From positions 179,361 to 243,360 of the forward strand of contig JAAERX010000051.1 in assembly GCA_024229935.1 (NCBI GenBank): a DNA stretch of 64,000 bases, read 5' to 3'. Under the pieces are notes generated by a model. It saw only the letters and a list, made by a program, of their open reading frames with translations. It had not been told where the DNA came from and made no database searches. Position 1 is the stretch's first letter. Every line of letters begins with the position of its first letter. The stretch is from Gammaproteobacteria bacterium. GTDB lineage: Bacteria > Pseudomonadota > Gammaproteobacteria > Steroidobacterales > GCA-2729495. Position numbers and translations under genes: made by a program. This document shows, one piece after another, positions 52,183 through 63,564 of this stretch.

Positions 52183-53514
52183 ATGAGCAGAAAATATTTT
52201 GGTACAGATGGTATACGTGGCACAGTTGGTGAAGAACCCTTAACCGCAGAATTTGCCCTGCGACTGGCAAGTGCTGCCGCACGTGTGCTGGCGCCAGATG
52301 GTGGTACGGTTGCAATAGGCAAGGATACCCGGGTGTCAGGTTATATGTTTGAATCTGCACTTGAGGCGGGTTTTGTTGCTGCCGGTATGGATGTCATGCT
52401 ACTTGGTCCTGTGCCAACCCCTGCGATTGCCTATCTGACGAGGTCATTGGGTGCTGATCTAGGCGTGGTTATTAGTGCATCACATAACCAGTATCAGGAT
52501 AACGGTATTAAATTTTTTGATCGCCAGGGGCGCAAGCTTTCTGATGAGATTGAAGAAAAGATAGAGACAAACCTGCTTGAGCCAGCAATTACCCGACCAT
52601 CAGAATCACTGGGGCGTGCCAGCCGTGTAGATACGGCACGTAATCAGTATCAGTGGTTTGCCATGTCCAGTGTGCCGCAGGATATGCGTCTGGAAGATAT
52701 GAAGATTGCTCTGGATTGTTCTAATGGCGCAGCTTATAAAGTTGCCCCACGTGTGCTGGCTGATCTTGGTGCTGATCTTATACCCATTGGCTGCTCGCCA
52801 AATGGCAAAAATATTAATATGGATTGTGGTTCAAACCATCCTGAATTGTTACAGGCAACGGTAACAGCCACGGGTGCTGATCTTGGCATTGCACTTGATG
52901 GTGATGGTGACCGCTTGTTGATGGTTGATCATGAGGGCAACCTGCTTGATGGCGATCAGCTATTATTTATTCTTGCTAATGCTCGGCATAAGGAAGGTGT
53001 TCTGGCGGGACCAATTGTAGGGACCTTAATGAGTAATCTTGGGCTGGAAAAAGCCCTTGGTGATCTGGGTATAGAGTTTATGCGTGCCAAAGTTGGTGAC
53101 CGTTATGTACTGGAATTGCTGCAGGAAAATGACGGTGTGCTTGGTGGTGAAACCTCTGGGCACCTTATTTGTCTGGATAAGACCACTACAGGTGATGGCC
53201 TGATCAGTGCATTGCAGGTGCTGACGGTCATTTGTCAGTCTGGCCTTAAGCTGACAGAGCTTGCAGCGAAAATGCCAAAGTATCCTCAGGCGCTGGTTAA
53301 TGTTCGGGTCGCAGGTAAGATGGACCTGAATTCAAAGTCGGTTCAGGCGTCGGTTCAGAGTGTAGAGCACCAGTTAGGTGATTGTGGGCGTGTGGTACTC
53401 CGTGCCTCCGGTACCGAGCCCGTTGTAAGAGTTATGGTCGAAGGTGAGGATGCGATGCAGGTTGAAACCCTGGCTGGCGAGATTGCGGACGCCGTTAGTT
53501 CTGCTGCCGCCTGA
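52183..53514 (+). CDS. glmM: Phosphoglucosamine mutase
   Basis: GlmM makes glucosamine-1-phosphate for peptidoglycan and LPS. The 443-residue protein starts KYFGTDGIRGTVGEEPLT. The phosphoserine is Ser100 in VISASHN, the metal loop is DGDGDR, the sugar loop is GGETSGH, and the C-terminal phosphate loop is RASGTEPVVRVM. It is the intact phosphohexomutase of the window; the pgm copy at 18 kb is broken, so glucose-phosphate isomerisation must depend on another enzyme. Confidence 0.97.
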   Translation: MSRKYFGTDGIRGTVGEEPLTAEFALRLASAAARVLAPDGGTVAIGKDTRVSGYMFESALEAGFVAAGMDVMLLGPVPTPAIAYLTRSLGADLGVVISASHNQYQDNGIKFFDRQGRKLSDEIEEKIETNLLEPAITRPSESLGRASRVDTARNQYQWFAMSSVPQDMRLEDMKIALDCSNGAAYKVAPRVLADLGADLIPIGCSPNGKNINMDCGSNHPELLQATVTATGADLGIALDGDGDRLLMVDHEGNLLDGDQLLFILANARHKEGVLAGPIVGTLMSNLGLEKALGDLGIEFMRAKVGDRYVLELLQENDGVLGGETSGHLICLDKTTTGDGLISALQVLTVICQSGLKLTELAAKMPKYPQALVNVRVAGKMDLNSKSVQASVQSVEHQLGDCGRVVLRASGTEPVVRVMVEGEDAMQVETLAGEIADAVSSAAA

Positions 53515-53631
53515 GGCTGATTGGACTTAATTAAGGGAAATGCCTGCCGGTTGGTTATCCTAATCCTGCTTATAGGGCGAAATCACATTGATTTTCAGCG
53601 GTTGGAGAGCTAACCTTCCGCCACCTTTTAT

Positions 53632-53658
53632 GCCGGTTCGGGTGAATCCGGCTTTTTT
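53632..53658 (+). terminator. Terminator after glmM
   Basis: GCCGG (53632-53636) pairs with CCGGC (53648-53652) around an 11-nt loop, followed by TTTTTT. It lies 27 nt before the tpiA start and would end the folP-glmM transcript. Confidence 0.75.
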
Positions 53659-53685
53659 GCTGCAGAAACTGGGTTAAAACCTGAG

Positions 53686-54438
53686 ATGCGTAGACCTTTA
53701 ATAGCCGGAAACTGGAAGATGAATGGTACCCGTGACAGTGTTACGGAGCTGCTACATGGTATAGCTGCAGGTGCTGATGCTGTCAGTGGTGCGGATATTC
53801 TGGTTTGTCCTCCATTTGTATTTTTATCGCAGGCTCAGGCATTTATTGGCCGTAGTCCCATTGCACTTGGTGCCCAGGATTTGTATGTCGAAAAGAGAGG
53901 GGCTTATACGGGTGAAATTTCCGGCCCCATGCTCAAGGATTTAGGCTGTGGATACGTCATTGTGGGGCATTCTGAGCGCCGGGCACTGATGGGTGAGGGA
54001 AATGACATTGTGGCCCGCAAGTTTGCTGCAGCACAAGAAGAGGGGCTAACGCCCATTCTGTGTGTGGGTGAAACCCTTGAAGAGCGCCAGTCTGATACTA
54101 CGTTGAATGTCATTAACAGCCAGTTCTCGGCTGTTGCAGATGCTGTGGGTATTGAGGCATTTGCTCAGGCCGTGGTTGCCTATGAGCCTGTTTGGGCTAT
54201 TGGTACCGGTGAAACGGCCTCCCCGGAGCAGGCGCAAGAAGTTCATGCAGCATTACGTGGGATGGCGGCCAAGCGTAGTGCTAGAATAGCCGCCGATTTA
54301 CGGTTGCTGTATGGCGGAAGTGTTAAGTCAGCTAATGCTGCAGATCTTTTTTCTATGCCGGATATAGACGGTGGACTGATTGGTGGAGCATCTCTTGAAG
54401 CAGGTGAGTTTCTGGCGATTTGTAATGCCGCAGGTTAA
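53686..54438 (+). CDS. tpiA: Triosephosphate isomerase
   Basis: TpiA interconverts dihydroxyacetone phosphate and glyceraldehyde-3-phosphate. The 250-residue protein starts RRPLIAGNWKMNGT with the catalytic lysine (NWK). His95-type HSERR follows VIVGH, the catalytic glutamate is in AYEPVWAIGTGETA, and the phosphate loop is LLYGGSVKS. secG follows after 3 nt, the usual tpiA-secG pair. Confidence 0.98.
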   Translation: MRRPLIAGNWKMNGTRDSVTELLHGIAAGADAVSGADILVCPPFVFLSQAQAFIGRSPIALGAQDLYVEKRGAYTGEISGPMLKDLGCGYVIVGHSERRALMGEGNDIVARKFAAAQEEGLTPILCVGETLEERQSDTTLNVINSQFSAVADAVGIEAFAQAVVAYEPVWAIGTGETASPEQAQEVHAALRGMAAKRSARIAADLRLLYGGSVKSANAADLFSMPDIDGGLIGGASLEAGEFLAICNAAG

Positions 54439-54441
54439 CTA

Positions 54442-54864
54442 ATGAATACATTTACTACACTCGCGCTTATTGCGCATGTGCTGATTGCTGCATCCATCAT
54501 CGGATTGGTGATGCTGCAAAGAGGTAAGGGTGCCGATGCAGGTGCAGGTTTTGGTTCGGGTGCATCTGGTACGGTATTTGGTGCGCGTGGTTCAGCTAAT
54601 TTTCTGTCACGTTCAACTGCTGTTATGGCTGCGCTGTTTTTTGCCAGTAGCCTGCTGCTTGCCTACATGAACAGTGATGGTAACCGTAAGGTTGTAACCA
54701 GTATCCTCGATGAGGACGCAGTTGTTGAAGAAGGTATTTCAACAGAAGTGCCTGAAGTGATAGAAGCAGATGAGTTTGATTTGCCGCCATTGCCTGAAGC
54801 TACTGATTCAATAGATGCAGAGAGCACAGATAGTGTTGATTCTTTGCCTGTCGTTCCGGAGTAG
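54442..54864 (+). CDS. secG: Preprotein translocase subunit SecG
   Basis: SecG is the small subunit of the SecYEG channel. The 140-residue protein has two membrane helices: LIAHVLIAASIIGLVMLQRG and, after the conserved GFGSGASGTVFGARGSANFL loop, AVMAALFFASSLLLAY. The C-terminal tail of about 55 residues is acidic (DEDAVVEEG, ESTDSVDS), longer than in E. coli. It follows tpiA closely and precedes tRNA-Leu. Confidence 0.96.
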   Translation: MNTFTTLALIAHVLIAASIIGLVMLQRGKGADAGAGFGSGASGTVFGARGSANFLSRSTAVMAALFFASSLLLAYMNSDGNRKVVTSILDEDAVVEEGISTEVPEVIEADEFDLPPLPEATDSIDAESTDSVDSLPVVPE

Positions 54865-54892
54865 TTGAGCGACGTTCCAATAAGTATTAATA

Positions 54893-54977
54893 GCCGATGT
54901 GGTGGAATTGGTAGACACGCTATCTTGAGGGGGTAGTGGCGAGAGCTGTGCCGGTTCGAGTCCGGCCATCGGCACCA
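54893..54977 (+). tRNA. tRNA-Leu (anticodon GAG), CCA encoded
   Basis: The acceptor stem GCCGATG (54893-54899) pairs with CATCGGC (54967-54973), followed by the discriminator A and encoded CCA. The anticodon stem CTATC/GGTAG holds the loop TTGAGGG, with GAG at 54927-54929. The variable arm is long (GGCGAGAGCTG region), as in class II tRNAs, and the T arm is CCGGTTCGAGTCCGG. It lies between secG and nuoA, a classic gammaproteobacterial site. Confidence 0.97.
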
Positions 54978-55108
54978 TTTAAAGTGAGTCAGGGATAGGT
55001 ATTAAATGTGTAAGGAATACGTATATTCCGGAGCCTTTCATTCCTTGTTTCCGGTGTTGTGCAGAGAGACAGGCTGATAAAATGCCCTGTCCAAAACGGT
55101 AAAGAATC

Positions 55109-55468
55109 ATGCTGGTTCAAAATTATCTACCTGCCCTTATATTCCTCTGCGTAGCGGCTGGTATTGGCTTGTTATTGCTGATTATTGGTTTTATGGTCGG
55201 GCGCGGTTCTAAGGACGCAGAAAAGCTGTCGACTTATGAATGTGGCTTTGAGCCATTTGAAGATGCGCGCATGAAATTTGATGTGCGCTATTACCTTGTT
55301 GCTATTCTCTTTATTGTTTTTGATCTGGAAATTGCCTTTTTATTCCCCTGGGCAATATCTCTGGACAGTGTAGGTCTGTTCGGGGTGCTTGCTATGGGCG
55401 TTTTTCTTGCGGTGCTGGTTGTTGGCTTTATTTATGAATGGAAGAAGGGTGCACTGGAATGGGATTAA
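55109..55468 (+). CDS. nuoA: NADH-quinone oxidoreductase subunit A
   Basis: NuoA is a small membrane subunit of respiratory complex I. The 119-residue protein has three membrane helices (about residues 8-30, 63-83 and 90-112) and the conserved loop [31 protein letters not shown]. It is the first gene of the nuo operon, 131 nt after tRNA-Leu. nuoB begins inside its last codons with a 10-nt overlap. Confidence 0.97.
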   Translation: MLVQNYLPALIFLCVAAGIGLLLLIIGFMVGRGSKDAEKLSTYECGFEPFEDARMKFDVRYYLVAILFIVFDLEIAFLFPWAISLDSVGLFGVLAMGVFLAVLVVGFIYEWKKGALEWD

Positions 55469-55989
55469 CTGAGCAGCTTCCCCGCGATCTCCCCACCACG
55501 CATCAGCAAGAGGGCTTTGTTGTTACCAAGCTGGGGTCATTGATTGACTGGGCTCAGGACAGTGGTGTTGCCAAGTGGGCACGAACAGGGTCTATGTGGC
55601 CTATGACATTTGGCCTGGCCTGTTGTGCTGTCGAAATGATGCAGGCGGGTGCTGCTCGTTATGATATGGACCGGTTTGGTGTGATGTTCCGGCCAAGTCC
55701 GCGTCAGTCTGATGTAATGATCGTTGCGGGCACGCTGTGTAATAAGATGGCGCCAGCATTGCGCAAAGTTTATGACCAGATGAGCGAACCACGTTGGGTG
55801 ATTTCAATGGGTTCCTGCGCTAATGGTGGAGGTTACTACCATTATTCCTATTCTGTAGTTCGTGGCTGTGATCGGATTGTTCCGGTTGATGTTTATGTGC
55901 CGGGTTGCCCGCCTACAGCTGAGGCGCTGCTGTACGGCATCATCCAGTTGCAGAACAAAATTCGTCACTCCAGCGTTATCGGCCGGTAA
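55459..55989 (+). CDS. nuoB: NADH-quinone oxidoreductase subunit B
   Basis: NuoB carries the last Fe-S cluster (N2) of complex I, next to the quinone site. I chose ATG 55459 ([12 protein letters not shown]), overlapping nuoA by 10 nt; an in-frame start seven codons earlier is less likely. The 176-residue protein holds the N2 cysteines in [16 protein letters not shown] and VPGCPPTAE. The next gene, nuoC, starts 6 nt later. Confidence 0.97.
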   Translation: MGLTEQLPRDLPTTHQQEGFVVTKLGSLIDWAQDSGVAKWARTGSMWPMTFGLACCAVEMMQAGAARYDMDRFGVMFRPSPRQSDVMIVAGTLCNKMAPALRKVYDQMSEPRWVISMGSCANGGGYYHYSYSVVRGCDRIVPVDVYVPGCPPTAEALLYGIIQLQNKIRHSSVIGR

Positions 55990-55995
55990 GTCTTA

Positions 55996-56712
55996 ATGAA
56001 TAGTCGTTATCAGGCTCTTTCAGCCAATCTTTCAGCGCGCTTCGGTGATGCTATTGAGGATGTCATCCAGGGCCCCAATGATGCTCATGGTGAACTGACT
56101 GTGGTGGTGGCTAAGGAGTCGTTAACGCAAGTGTGTGCAGCACTGCGTGATGAGCCTGACTTTGCCTTTGAAATGCTGATTGATATTTGTGGTGTTGATT
56201 ACCTGACCTATGGTGAGAGTGAGTGGGAAACGCGCAGTGCATCAAACAGTGGTTTTAGCCGTGGTGTAGACCGGGAAGTTGTGATTCCTGATCCGGCTAC
56301 TGAGTATGACTCACAGCGTTTTGCAGTTGTCTATCAACTGCTTTCTGTTAGTAATAATCAACGGTTACGTTTGCGTGTATATACAGGCACGGCTAATCCC
56401 CCGGTTGTACCTTCTGTAATTGAAATCTGGAGTTCAGCTGATTGGTATGAGCGTGAGGCATTTGATCTCTTTGGTATTTTATTTGAGGGTCATCCGGACC
56501 TTCGTAGAATATTGACCGATTATGGTTTTATCGGACATCCATTCCGCAAGGATTTTCCACTTAGCGGTAATGTAGAAGTTAAGTATGACGAAGAACTTGG
56601 CCGGGTAGTTTATCAGCCGGTAAGTATTGAGCCACGTACACTGGTGCCTCGTACTATCCGTGATGACAACCGTTATGTGTCAGCTGACAAGGAGTCCGGG
56701 GACAATGGCTGA
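55996..56712 (+). CDS. nuoC: NADH-quinone oxidoreductase subunit C
   Basis: NuoC is a peripheral-arm subunit of complex I. The 238-residue protein ends with the family signature [34 protein letters not shown]. An insertion of about 30 residues near position 75 ([21 protein letters not shown]) follows the usual [10 protein letters not shown] segment and is found in several proteobacterial NuoC proteins. It is separate from nuoD, not fused as in E. coli, and overlaps it by 8 nt. Confidence 0.96.
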   Translation: MNSRYQALSANLSARFGDAIEDVIQGPNDAHGELTVVVAKESLTQVCAALRDEPDFAFEMLIDICGVDYLTYGESEWETRSASNSGFSRGVDREVVIPDPATEYDSQRFAVVYQLLSVSNNQRLRLRVYTGTANPPVVPSVIEIWSSADWYEREAFDLFGILFEGHPDLRRILTDYGFIGHPFRKDFPLSGNVEVKYDEELGRVVYQPVSIEPRTLVPRTIRDDNRYVSADKESGDNG

Positions 56713-57958
56713 GATTCAGAATTTCACCATGAACTTCGGCCCGCAGCATCCGGCCGCACACGGTGTGCTGCGCCTTGTGCTGGAAATGGAAGGTGAGGTC
56801 ATTAAGACGGCGGATCCACATATTGGCCTGCTGCACAGGGCTACGGAGAAGCTGGCAGAAACCAAGCCATATAACCAAAGTATCGGTTATATGGATCGTC
56901 TCGATTATGTTTCCATGATGTGTAATGAACACGGTTACGTCATGGCGATTGAGAAGTTGCTTGGTATAGATGTGCCTGTTCGTGCTCAGTATATACGGGT
57001 AATGTTTGATGAGATAACCCGCATTCTTAATCACTTGATGTGGCTTGGTACACACGGGCTTGATGTCGGTGCGATGACCATGTTTCTGTATTGCTTCCGT
57101 GAGCGTGAAGATCTCATGGACTGTTATGAAGTTGTGTCAGGTACGCGTATGCATGCAACGTACTATCGTCCTGGTGGCGTCTATCGCGATATACCGGCCA
57201 GTATGCCGCGCTATCAGCCTTCCAAAATACATAATGAAAAAGATGTCGCACGTATGAATCGTGCGCGCGAGGGTACAGTTCTTGATTTTATTCTGGACTT
57301 CACCGAGCGCTTTCCGGTGCGGGTTGATGAATATGAAACCCTGTTAACGGATAACCGTATCTGGAAGCAGCGTACAGTCAATATAGGTGTTGTTTCGCCG
57401 GAACGTGCATTACAGCTTGGCTTTACGGGGCCTATGCTGCGTGGTTCAGGTGTTGAATGGGATTTGCGTAAAAAACAGCCCTATGAAGTGTATGCCGATC
57501 TGGATTTTGATATCCCTGTTGGTGTGACTGGTGATTGCTATGACCGCTACCTTGTGCGTATGGAAGAGATGCGGCAGTCAAACCACATTGTTCGTCAGTG
57601 TGCAAAGTGGCTTGCAGCGAATCCGGGGCCTGTGATGATTGATGATCATAAATATGCACCACCAAAACGTACTGAGATGAAGGAAGGTATGGAGTCGATG
57701 ATTCATCACTTCAAATTGTTCACTGAGGGGTACTGCGTGCCAGAGGGTGAGGTATATGCCGCTGTTGAACATCCCAAGGGTGAGTTTGGTGTTTACCTGG
57801 TTTCAGATGGTGCAAATAAGCCCTATCGCTTGAAAGTACGCGCCCCGGGTTTTGCTCATTTGTCAGCAATGCATGAAATGGTTCAGGGCCATATGTTGGC
57901 CGATGTTGTGTCAGTCATTGGTACGCAGGATATCGTGTTTGGAGAGATTGACCGGTAA
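56705..57958 (+). CDS. nuoD: NADH-quinone oxidoreductase subunit D
   Basis: NuoD forms the quinone-binding cavity together with NuoB. I chose ATG 56705 ([20 protein letters not shown]), overlapping nuoC by 8 nt. The 417-residue protein has [20 protein letters not shown], the conserved [15 protein letters not shown] and the hydrogenase-like C-terminus ending [11 protein letters not shown]. Its conserved His and Tyr at the quinone site lie in GPQHPAAHG and MDRLDYVS. Confidence 0.97.
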   Translation: MAEIQNFTMNFGPQHPAAHGVLRLVLEMEGEVIKTADPHIGLLHRATEKLAETKPYNQSIGYMDRLDYVSMMCNEHGYVMAIEKLLGIDVPVRAQYIRVMFDEITRILNHLMWLGTHGLDVGAMTMFLYCFREREDLMDCYEVVSGTRMHATYYRPGGVYRDIPASMPRYQPSKIHNEKDVARMNRAREGTVLDFILDFTERFPVRVDEYETLLTDNRIWKQRTVNIGVVSPERALQLGFTGPMLRGSGVEWDLRKKQPYEVYADLDFDIPVGVTGDCYDRYLVRMEEMRQSNHIVRQCAKWLAANPGPVMIDDHKYAPPKRTEMKEGMESMIHHFKLFTEGYCVPEGEVYAAVEHPKGEFGVYLVSDGANKPYRLKVRAPGFAHLSAMHEMVQGHMLADVVSVIGTQDIVFGEIDR

Positions 57959-57961
57959 CTG

Positions 57962-58462
57962 ATGATGAGCACTGAAACAAAAATTATTTTATCCGCGCAT
58001 GCGCGTGCGGAAATTGATGAGTGGATTGCAAAGTTCCCGGAAGGGAAGCAACGCTCAGCTGTGATCTCTGCATTGCACATAGTGCAACATGAGAATCAGG
58101 GCTATTTAACAGCTGAACTGATGAATGCAGTTGCTGACTATCTCGACCTGCCGAAGGTGCAGGTATACGAAGTTGCGGCATTCTATTCAATGTTCGAGAC
58201 CAAAGAAGTGGGTCGTCACTGTGTGTCGGTTTGTACAAATATGTGTTGCATGGTTCGTGGTAGCGAAAAAATTATTCAGCATATTGAGAGTAAATATGGC
58301 ATCAAGGAAGGTGGCAGTACAGAAGATGGCCGCATTTTTCTAAAAAAAGAAGAAGAATGTCTTGCCGCGTGTACGGGTGCACCAATGATGATGGTTAATC
58401 ATCGTTACTATGAAAATCTTACCCCTGAAAAGGTTGATGAGATTCTGGATGGGCTGGAATAA
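57962..58462 (+). CDS. nuoE: NADH-quinone oxidoreductase subunit E
   Basis: NuoE is part of the NADH-oxidising tip of complex I and binds a [2Fe-2S] cluster. The 166-residue protein is thioredoxin-like; the cluster cysteines are in [12 protein letters not shown] and [16 protein letters not shown]. The N-terminal helical part has [16 protein letters not shown]. It starts 3 nt after nuoD and ends 2 nt before nuoF. Confidence 0.97.
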   Translation: MMSTETKIILSAHARAEIDEWIAKFPEGKQRSAVISALHIVQHENQGYLTAELMNAVADYLDLPKVQVYEVAAFYSMFETKEVGRHCVSVCTNMCCMVRGSEKIIQHIESKYGIKEGGSTEDGRIFLKKEEECLAACTGAPMMMVNHRYYENLTPEKVDEILDGLE

Positions 58463-58464
58463 CC

Positions 58465-59766
58465 ATGTCCTATGAAATGAACCAGGTATGTCTGATTACG
58501 CTGGGCGAGGAACAGCCGTGGACCCTAGAAACCTATAAGTCTAAGGGTGGTTATGAAACCTGGGAGAAGATTCTGGCGGGGGATATTTCACCTGAACAGG
58601 TCATTGACATAGTTAAGGCATCAGGACTTCGTGGTCGTGGTGGTGCAGGATTTCCTACCGGGCTTAAGTGGAGCTTTATGCCAAAAGATCCTGAGATACA
58701 GAAATATGCAGTCTGTAACTCGGATGAGAGTGAGCCGGGCACCTGTCATGACCGCGATATATTGCGTTACAACCCGCATGCGCTGATAGAGGGTATGGCA
58801 ATCGGTGCGTTCGCAATGGGAGCAACCATTGGCTACAACTATATACGTGGCGAATTCATGGATGAGCCAATCCCACGTTTTGAGGCGGCATTAAAAGAGG
58901 CTTATGCAGCGGGTCTGCTGGGCAAAAATATTCGTAGCTCAGATATAGACTTTGATCTGTATATGTTTGCCGGTGCAGGTGCTTATATATGTGGTGAGGA
59001 AACTGGCTTACTTGAGTCACTGGAAGGCAAGCCGGGCAGGCCACGCTTCAAACCTCCATTCCCGGCCAACTTTGGTCTTTATGGTAAGCCAACTACAGTC
59101 AACAACACGCAAAGTTATGCCTCAGTCCCTGCGATTATGCGTAACGGACCTGACTGGTTTGCCAATATGGGTGTGGCTAACTCAGGTGGCACGATGATTT
59201 TTTCAGTGTCAGGTCATGTAAACAAGCCAGGTAATTTTGAATTGCCATTGGGCATACCGTTTAAAGATCTGCTTGAGCTGGCAGGCGGTATGCTGGATGG
59301 TCGGCCACTTAAAGCGGTGATACCGGGTGGGTCATCGGTGCCGGTGATGCCAGCAGCCAATATTGTGGATATCACAATGGATTACGACTCATTGCAGGCG
59401 GCTGGTTCGTCTCTGGGCACGGGTTCACTGCTTATTATGGATGACTCCGTTTGCATGGTGCGACTCCTGCGGCGAATTTCTCGCTTTTATCATTCTGAAT
59501 CCTGTGGCCAGTGCACACCTTGTCGTGAAGGTACCGGTTGGTTGCATCGTATGCTGGATCGGATTGTTGCTGGACAGGGCAAGCCAGAAGATATGGAGCG
59601 CTTACTGGGCGTAGCCAACAAGATTGAAGGGCACACAATTTGTGCATTAGGTGATGCAGCAGCATGGCCTGTGCAGAGCTTTCTGAAGCACTTTGGACAT
59701 GAGTTCGAATACATGATTGAACATGGTGGTCAGTCAATAGTGGATGCTAATAAGGCAGCTGCCTGA
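58465..59766 (+). CDS. nuoF: NADH-quinone oxidoreductase subunit F
   Basis: NuoF binds NADH, FMN and a [4Fe-4S] cluster. The 433-residue protein has [20 protein letters not shown] for NADH/FMN binding, the FMN region [20 protein letters not shown], and the cluster cysteines in [12 protein letters not shown] and HTICALGD. A 49-nt gap separates it from nuoG, the longest within this operon part. Confidence 0.98.
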   Translation: MSYEMNQVCLITLGEEQPWTLETYKSKGGYETWEKILAGDISPEQVIDIVKASGLRGRGGAGFPTGLKWSFMPKDPEIQKYAVCNSDESEPGTCHDRDILRYNPHALIEGMAIGAFAMGATIGYNYIRGEFMDEPIPRFEAALKEAYAAGLLGKNIRSSDIDFDLYMFAGAGAYICGEETGLLESLEGKPGRPRFKPPFPANFGLYGKPTTVNNTQSYASVPAIMRNGPDWFANMGVANSGGTMIFSVSGHVNKPGNFELPLGIPFKDLLELAGGMLDGRPLKAVIPGGSSVPVMPAANIVDITMDYDSLQAAGSSLGTGSLLIMDDSVCMVRLLRRISRFYHSESCGQCTPCREGTGWLHRMLDRIVAGQGKPEDMERLLGVANKIEGHTICALGDAAAWPVQSFLKHFGHEFEYMIEHGGQSIVDANKAAA

Positions 59767-59815
59767 ATACTTAATATATAGACCTTTAATACATAGACGC
59801 TTACTAAATTAAAGA

Positions 59816-61969
59816 ATGAGCCAGGAAAAAATAAAACTTGAGGTAGATGGTCAGGAACTGGAGGCAACTCCAGGCCAAATGCTGATTGAGGTGACTGATG
59901 CTGCGGATATTTTCATCCCGCGCTTTTGTTATCACCGTAAGCTTTCTGTGGCAGCTAACTGCCGTATGTGCCTTGTGCAAGTTGAGAAGGCACCTAAACC
60001 TTTGCCTGCCTGTGCCACACCCGTGGCACCCGGCATGGTGGTGCAAACCAAGTCGCAGTATGCAATTGATGCGCAGCAAGCCACCATGGAGTTCCTGCTG
60101 ATTAATCATCCGCTGGATTGCCCTATTTGTGATCAGGGCGGTGAGTGTGAATTGCAGGATGTCGCAATGGCTTATGGCCGGAATGTTTCTCGCTATAACG
60201 AAGGCAAGCGTGTTGTTAAGGACAAGGATTTTGGCCCACTGGTGTCAACTGATATGACCCGCTGTATACAGTGCACCCGTTGTGTGCGCTTTGGTGAGGA
60301 AATAGCTGGTATTCAGGAACTGGGTTGTATGGGTCGTGGCGACACGATGGAGATCAGCGCTTTTGTTGAGCAGAGTGTCAATCATGAATTGTCCGGCAAT
60401 ATTATTGATTTGTGTCCGGTTGGTGCGCTGAATAATAAACCCTATCGCTTTAGTGCTCGTGCATGGGAGATGGAACAGCGCGCCACGATAGCACCACATG
60501 ATTGCTTGGGTTCAAATCTTTATGCACATACCTTACGCGGACGTCTTAAGCGTATTGTCCCCAAGGATAATGATGCGATTAATGAAGCATGGCTCTCGGA
60601 TCGGGATCGGTTCAGCTATGAAGGTATTTATAACGGTCGTATTGAACAACCTATGGTGCGTGTCGATGGCAAGCTTGTTCCTGCAACATGGGAAGATGCT
60701 CTGGAAAAAGCAGCCGCAGGGTTAAATCAGCTTGGTATGAGTGATGGCGGGGATTCTCTGGGAGCATGGGTATCTTCATCAGCAACCGTTGAAGAGGCCT
60801 ATCTCACCGCACGAATTATGCGCCAGCTTGATTCTGGAAATATTGATTACCGCTTACGTCGCCGGGATTTTCGAGGTCAGGAAGCAGAGTCAGTAATGCC
60901 CGGTCTGGGTATTGCTCTTGCGGATGTAGATGTACTTAACGGCCTGTTAATTGTTGGCTCAAACCTGCGTAAGGAAGTGCCATTACTGGCACATCGAGTA
61001 CGTAAGGCGGCTTTGGCTGGTGGGCAGATTAGTTTTATTAATGCCGGTGAATATGAGTATCTTTTCCCGGTTGCCAATGCTCTTGTAAATGAGGGAGCAG
61101 ACTTTGTTGCTGAATTGGCTGCAGTGGTTGAAGCAGCTGGTGGGACAGTTGATTTTGCAGTTGCCAATAGTATTGCTGTTGGTAGTAAGCAGGCTGCAAT
61201 TGTTGAGTCGCTGAAAAGCGAAAATGCCAGTATATTTCTTGGCCATATGGCGCAACGTCATCCGGCCTATGCTCGGATATACCAGCTGGCAGCCCAGCTG
61301 ATGGATTTAACGGGCGCACGTCTTGGTATTATTAGCGAAGGCGCGAACAGCGCTGGTGTAGCCTATGCTGGTGCATTGCCACATCGCGGGCCTGCAGGTG
61401 GTGGGGTTGAAATAACAGGGGCTGATCTGGGCCAGATGCTTGCCTCACCGGTTAAGGGCCTGCTTCTTATGAATGTTGAGCCAGAATTTGACTGTGTTGA
61501 TGATGTAGCAGCGTTAAATGCACTTCATGATGCTGAATTTGTTGTCGTATTATCACCCTGGTTGACAGACAGCGCTGCAGAACATGCGGATGTCATTCTT
61601 CCTATTGGTAGCTTTGCTGAAACCTCAGGGACATTTGTAAATGTTGAGGGTGTTTGGCAAAGCTTCCGGGGTGTGGCGAAACCAGTGGGCGAGGCCCGAC
61701 CCGCATGGAAGGTTTTACGAGTGCTTGGTAATTTGCTGAAAGCACCAGATTTTGAATATCAAAGTTCAGAAGAGGTGCGTGATGAGTTACGTGCACTGGC
61801 CTTTGACGACAAGCCTCTAAAGGTTACCGAACTTGAGGAGGCTGCGGTAGCAGCTGTTACACCAGCTGACCTTGAGGTACCTGTTTATTCTGTTGATGCG
61901 CTGGTGCGTAGAGCAGAGTCCCTGCAATCCACACATGATTCAGCGCCCGGCTGGCGTAAAACGGTATAG
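59816..61969 (+). CDS. nuoG: NADH-quinone oxidoreductase subunit G
   Basis: NuoG carries several Fe-S clusters of the peripheral arm. The 717-residue protein has the N-terminal [2Fe-2S] domain ([17 protein letters not shown]), the His-cysteine [4Fe-4S] site [14 protein letters not shown], the second [4Fe-4S] site [13 protein letters not shown] and the molybdopterin-like C-terminal domain. In the latter the metal-cofactor motifs are degenerate, as usual in complex I. It ends 2 nt before nuoH. Confidence 0.97.
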   Translation: MSQEKIKLEVDGQELEATPGQMLIEVTDAADIFIPRFCYHRKLSVAANCRMCLVQVEKAPKPLPACATPVAPGMVVQTKSQYAIDAQQATMEFLLINHPLDCPICDQGGECELQDVAMAYGRNVSRYNEGKRVVKDKDFGPLVSTDMTRCIQCTRCVRFGEEIAGIQELGCMGRGDTMEISAFVEQSVNHELSGNIIDLCPVGALNNKPYRFSARAWEMEQRATIAPHDCLGSNLYAHTLRGRLKRIVPKDNDAINEAWLSDRDRFSYEGIYNGRIEQPMVRVDGKLVPATWEDALEKAAAGLNQLGMSDGGDSLGAWVSSSATVEEAYLTARIMRQLDSGNIDYRLRRRDFRGQEAESVMPGLGIALADVDVLNGLLIVGSNLRKEVPLLAHRVRKAALAGGQISFINAGEYEYLFPVANALVNEGADFVAELAAVVEAAGGTVDFAVANSIAVGSKQAAIVESLKSENASIFLGHMAQRHPAYARIYQLAAQLMDLTGARLGIISEGANSAGVAYAGALPHRGPAGGGVEITGADLGQMLASPVKGLLLMNVEPEFDCVDDVAALNALHDAEFVVVLSPWLTDSAAEHADVILPIGSFAETSGTFVNVEGVWQSFRGVAKPVGEARPAWKVLRVLGNLLKAPDFEYQSSEEVRDELRALAFDDKPLKVTELEEAAVAAVTPADLEVPVYSVDALVRRAESLQSTHDSAPGWRKTV

Positions 61970-61971
61970 GT

Positions 61972-63054
61972 ATGTTTGACAGTATCTACAACACGGTTGA
62001 ATCATGGCTTTTGCAATACCTGCCTGATGTGTGGGTGTTTCTGCTTATTAAGACAGTACAAATCGTCATCCTCATGGTTGTGCTCATTATATGTGTGGCA
62101 TTTCTTACGTTGGCTGAACGTAAAATCATTGGCTATATGCAAAACCGTATTGGCCCAAACCGAGTTGGGCCGAAAGGTTTGCTGCAGCCATTTGCTGATA
62201 CGGTTAAGCTGCTTATTAAAGAAGTTGTTATCCCAAATAATGCCAACCGTTTTCTTTTTGTACTGGCGCCCATGTTATCAATGGCACCTGCATTTGCGGC
62301 CTGGGCTGTAATACCATTATTTCCTGGTTTTGCTATAGCTGATATCAATGCAGGCTTGCTGTATTTGCTGGCACTGACCTCGCTGGCGGTGTATGGCGTG
62401 ATTCTGGCAGGCTGGGCCTCTAATTCCCGCTATGCGATGTTGGGTGCTATGCGTTCAGCAGCGCAGATTATCGCCTATGAAATTGCCATGGGCTTTGCCT
62501 TGGTTGGTGTGCTGATGGCTGGTAAAAGTCTGAACCTGGGTGAAATTGTTATGGCTCAGCAGGGCGGTGTATTGAACTGGTTCTGGTTGCCCTTGTTCCC
62601 GTTGTTTGTTGTGTATTTCCTTTCGGGTCTGGCTGAAGTGAACCGAGCACCCTTTGATGTGGCTGAAGGTGAATCAGAGATTGTTGCCGGTTTCCATATT
62701 GAATATTCGGGTGCAACTTTTGCCATGTTCTTCCTGGCTGAATACGCCAATATGATTTTGATCTCAGCCCTGACAGCCTCAATGTTTTTGGGTGGCTGGG
62801 AATCATTCTTTGCGGGCTGGACCTTCCTTAACGGTACAGCGCTGGAATTTATACTCACACCAGGCCTGCATTGGCTGGCAGTTAAGACATGCTTTTTCCT
62901 GTTTTGCATGTTGTGGTTTCGTGCAACTTTTCCACGCTATCGATATGACCAAATTATGCGACTTGGCTGGAAAATATTTATCCCTGTCACCATCATCTGG
63001 ATATTTGCAGAGGGTGTTATGTGGTGGGCACAGATAGGCCCTTGGAATGTCTGA
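61972..63054 (+). CDS. nuoH: NADH-quinone oxidoreductase subunit H
   Basis: NuoH is the membrane subunit at the base of the quinone cavity. The 360-residue protein has eight membrane helices, with [26 protein letters not shown] in the first loop, [13 protein letters not shown] and the conserved [41 protein letters not shown] segment follows near the C-terminus. nuoI starts 15 nt later. Confidence 0.98.
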   Translation: MFDSIYNTVESWLLQYLPDVWVFLLIKTVQIVILMVVLIICVAFLTLAERKIIGYMQNRIGPNRVGPKGLLQPFADTVKLLIKEVVIPNNANRFLFVLAPMLSMAPAFAAWAVIPLFPGFAIADINAGLLYLLALTSLAVYGVILAGWASNSRYAMLGAMRSAAQIIAYEIAMGFALVGVLMAGKSLNLGEIVMAQQGGVLNWFWLPLFPLFVVYFLSGLAEVNRAPFDVAEGESEIVAGFHIEYSGATFAMFFLAEYANMILISALTASMFLGGWESFFAGWTFLNGTALEFILTPGLHWLAVKTCFFLFCMLWFRATFPRYRYDQIMRLGWKIFIPVTIIWIFAEGVMWWAQIGPWNV

Positions 63055-63069
63055 TATGGAAAGTCTGAT

Positions 63070-63558
63070 ATGAATGCCATAGTAAGAATCATAAAGACAT
63101 TCACTTTGTGGGAGATGTTGAAGGGCTTGCGTCTGACACTGAAGAATCTGTTTGTCAAAAAAACGACCATACAGTACCCGGAAGAAAAGACACCGATGTC
63201 ACCGCGTTTTCGTGGCTTGCATGCTCTGCGTCGTTACCCGAATGGTGAGGAACGTTGTATTGCCTGTAAAATGTGTGAGGCGGTTTGCCCGGCGTTGGCT
63301 ATTACCATTGAGTCAGACGTGCGAGCTGATAATACCCGGCGTACCACCCGCTATGACATAGACCTTTTTAAATGCATCTATTGTGGCTTCTGTGAAGAAG
63401 CCTGCCCGGTGGATGCAATTGTGGAAACACGTATTTTCGAATACCACATGGAAGAGCCCGGTCAGAACATCATGACCAAGGATAAGTTGCTTGCGATTGG
63501 CGACAAAAATGAAGCCATGATTGCAACTGATAAAGCAGCAGATGCTAGGTATCGGTAA
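63070..63558 (+). CDS. nuoI: NADH-quinone oxidoreductase subunit I
   Basis: NuoI holds the two [4Fe-4S] clusters N6a and N6b that pass electrons to NuoB. The 162-residue protein has two ferredoxin motifs, [13 protein letters not shown] and [15 protein letters not shown], and an N-terminal amphipathic helix. The conserved [16 protein letters not shown] comes before the first motif. It follows nuoH on the same message. Confidence 0.98.
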   Translation: MNAIVRIIKTFTLWEMLKGLRLTLKNLFVKKTTIQYPEEKTPMSPRFRGLHALRRYPNGEERCIACKMCEAVCPALAITIESDVRADNTRRTTRYDIDLFKCIYCGFCEEACPVDAIVETRIFEYHMEEPGQNIMTKDKLLAIGDKNEAMIATDKAADARYR

Positions 63559-63564
63559 ACAGAA